Assembly: GCA_038230975.1 (NCBI GenBank)
Contig: JBBRMF010000023.1
Coordinates: 1 to 33,388 of the forward strand
DNA from: JANXVV01 sp038230975
Lineage (GTDB): Bacteria > Planctomycetota > Phycisphaerae > Tepidisphaerales > Tepidisphaeraceae
Length of the DNA: 33,388 bases
Reading direction: 5' to 3'
The notes beneath the pieces are model-generated. The model worked only from the letters and a program-made list of their open reading frames with translations. It had not been told where the DNA came from and searched no databases. This document shows positions 31,776-33,388 of the stretch, in pieces; position 1 is the stretch's first letter; each line of letters opens with the position of its first letter. Both the position numbers and the translations under genes were made by a program.

Positions 31776-31860
31776 ACCGACGTCCCTACACCAATCGAAC
31801 CAATGCTGGACGTAGCGCAATTGTTGCATGGGCTGCCAGCCCCTCACCGGAATCATTACT

Positions 31861-33388
31861 ATGCCGTCATCGCTCGGGCACTTTGCCACGAATCACTGGA
31901 AGGGAATATTCTTCGTCACGCTCGGTCTATGCCTGGCGGGAATTTATTCGGCATCCTCGATGCCATCGAGTGTATTTCCGCAGACTAATTTTCCACGCGT
32001 CACGTTGCTGATCGACAACGGCGAAATGCCCGCCGATGAGATGATGGCGACGATCACCAAGCCGCTTGAAGAGGCAATGAAGGATGTGCCGGGCGTCGTC
32101 AGCGTGCGTTCAAATACCGGTCGCGGGTCGAGCGTGATCAACATCTTCTTCAACTGGCGCGTCGACATGGAGGCGTCGGAGTTGCATGTCCGCGCTCGTG
32201 TGGCACAGGCCCGCAACAGCTTGCCTGCCACTTTGCAGGCCCGGGCGTTTCGGCTGACTTTTTCTGTTTTCCCCATCACCGGGATCAGCCTGACGAGTTC
32301 GCAGCGGCCGCTTTCGGAACTGACCGTTGCCGCCGAGGACATCATCAAGCCGCGCTTTTTGCGCATTCCGGGTGTTGCACGGGTGGATCTGACCGGCGCG
32401 CGCGAACCGGAATTTCACATCATCGCCGATCCGCTTCGGCTGGCCGCGCAAAATCTCTCGCTGACGCAAGTCACGGAGACCTTAGGCAAAACAAATCTGG
32501 TGGCGGCGGGGGGATTGCATGAAGAAAAAGACGCACTTTACCTGACCCTCGTCGACGGTCGCGCGCACAGCATCGCCGACATTGAAAACATTGTGGTCTC
32601 GGTGAATCAGGATCACCCGGTCAAGATTCGCGATTTCGCGCGAGTGGAAAAATCCTCCGAGCCCGCCAGTACGATCGTGACCGCAAACGGCAGGCAATCC
32701 GTGTTAATCATGGTGCGCAGCCAGGCCGATGGCAGCACCGTCGACATCGTCGATCAGCTTCGCAAGGAAATCAGCAATCTGAAAAAGCTGCTTCCGGCGG
32801 ATATGAAGTTGTCGTTCTTCTATGACCAATCCATTCTTGTCAGAGATTCCGTTCACAGCGTTTGGGAAGCGATTATTTTCGGCTTGATTCTGTCGGTCGC
32901 GATTCTCTTTGTCTTTCTAAAAGACTGGGGATCGACACTCGTGGCGATCGTTGTCATTCCGGTGACAGTGCTCGTGACGCTCATGGCGATGCGACTGTTC
33001 GGCATGACGTTCAACCTCATGACGCTTGGCGGAATTGCGTCGGCGATTGGGCTTGTCATTGATGATGCGATCGTGGTGGTGGAGGCGATTCACACGAAAA
33101 TGGCGACGGGCATGGAGCGGTTGGCAGCCGTGCATGATGCGGTTGCGGATATCGTGCTACCGTTGGTCGGTTCGACACTCACACCTGTCGTTGTGTTTAT
33201 TCCTCTGGCATTTTTGGACGGTGTTCCGGGGGTTTTCTTTCGAGCGCTGGCGATCACGATGACGGTTTCTCTTTTGATGTCGCTGGTCCTGGCGATTGCG
33301 GTCACACCGTCGCTGGCGGCGTGGATCATCCGGGTTCCCGCAAAAGGTGAGCACGCGATTGAAGAAGGCGGCCCAATCCTCCGCGCGG
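31861..33388 (+). CDS. RND efflux pump permease, partial (right edge)
   Basis: The first 509 codons of an RND (AcrB/MexB-class) inner-membrane pump are present, and the frame is open to the window end. After a first membrane helix (about 14-32, WKGIFFVTLGLCLAG) comes the SSMPSSVFPQTNFPRVTLLI motif that opens the porter domain. A large periplasmic domain follows to about residue 325. Helices 2-6 then start with SVWEAIIFGLILSVAILFVFL. The proton-relay pair is visible in IGLVIDDAIVVVEAI (helix 4). AspAsp at this site marks the HAE drug-efflux type rather than the CzcA heavy-metal type, which usually has a single Asp, so the cargo is probably organic. The start could be ATG 31861 or ATG 31828, and ribosome sites are weak for both. 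Confidence 0.92.
   Translation, partial: MPSSLGHFATNHWKGIFFVTLGLCLAGIYSASSMPSSVFPQTNFPRVTLLIDNGEMPADEMMATITKPLEEAMKDVPGVVSVRSNTGRGSSVINIFFNWRVDMEASELHVRARVAQARNSLPATLQARAFRLTFSVFPITGISLTSSQRPLSELTVAAEDIIKPRFLRIPGVARVDLTGAREPEFHIIADPLRLAAQNLSLTQVTETLGKTNLVAAGGLHEEKDALYLTLVDGRAHSIADIENIVVSVNQDHPVKIRDFARVEKSSEPASTIVTANGRQSVLIMVRSQADGSTVDIVDQLRKEISNLKKLLPADMKLSFFYDQSILVRDSVHSVWEAIIFGLILSVAILFVFLKDWGSTLVAIVVIPVTVLVTLMAMRLFGMTFNLMTLGGIASAIGLVIDDAIVVVEAIHTKMATGMERLAAVHDAVADIVLPLVGSTLTPVVVFIPLAFLDGVPGVFFRALAITMTVSLLMSLVLAIAVTPSLAAWIIRVPAKGEHAIEEGGPILRA

Noticed and set aside
31668..31988. 106-codon open frame between the fusion protein and the RND pump
   Set aside because: It is read through palindrome P6 and in another frame over the start of the RND gene. 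The product has no family features.

Overview
The window looks like a chromosomal segment of a Gram-negative, outer-membrane-bearing bacterium, most likely a planctomycete of the Phycisphaerae/Tepidisphaera kind. This is an inference from gene content and style: small lipoproteins with a GxGCN-type lipobox, a PurS-PurS-PurL fusion, a free-standing LAB_N protein, DUF2752, and intergenic palindromes of a sort common in that phylum. No rRNA, tRNA, CRISPR array, insertion sequence or phage block is visible. Coding density is high, and no stretch over 300 bases lacks a gene.

Layout. 1-2202 (minus): a DUF2752 membrane protein followed by two paralogous lipoproteins, with a possible third lipoprotein cut by the left edge. 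2492-4984 (plus): a GT4/glycogen-synthase-like glycosyltransferase and an exported thioredoxin-fold protein. 4992-6332 (minus): an atypical NRAMP transporter. 6498-9379 (plus): purU, a WaaP/Kdo-kinase-like kinase and a WaaG-like glycosyltransferase. 9370-10179 (minus): a TSUP permease. 10329-13275 (plus): a tightly overlapping trio of SGNH hydrolase, anchored FGE-like protein and AT3 membrane acyltransferase, which looks like an envelope O-acylation unit. 13444-14943 (plus): a secreted double alpha/beta hydrolase whose second half has lost its nucleophile. 14966-16294 (minus): a DctA/GltP symporter. 16439-16825 (minus): a Phd/YefM-like antitoxin next to a decayed vapC toxin. 16986-20319 (plus): DegT aminotransferase, LAB_N protein, VTT-domain protein and GT2 glycosyltransferase. 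20372-23242 (minus): purL. 23443-24310 (plus): a toxin-antitoxin pair made of a MerR-HicB fusion antitoxin and HicA. 24327-25139 (minus): a HExxH metallopeptidase. 25198-27660 (plus): a Ski2-like helicase. 27736-33388 (plus): a YncE-like propeller, then TolC, a membrane fusion protein and an RND pump that runs off the right edge.

How they fit together. Most of the window serves the cell envelope: lipoproteins, glycosyltransferases, a sugar kinase, O-acylation and tripartite efflux. Two purine/one-carbon genes (purU, purL) are housekeeping islands.

Two things stand out. The first is the HicA system with its MerR-HicB fused antitoxin, which has a near-consensus promoter flanked and overlapped by copies of one hexamer half-site. 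The second is a set of about eight long palindromes of unrelated sequence but related architecture. They sit between genes, at one gene's 3' end, and once in frame inside purL.
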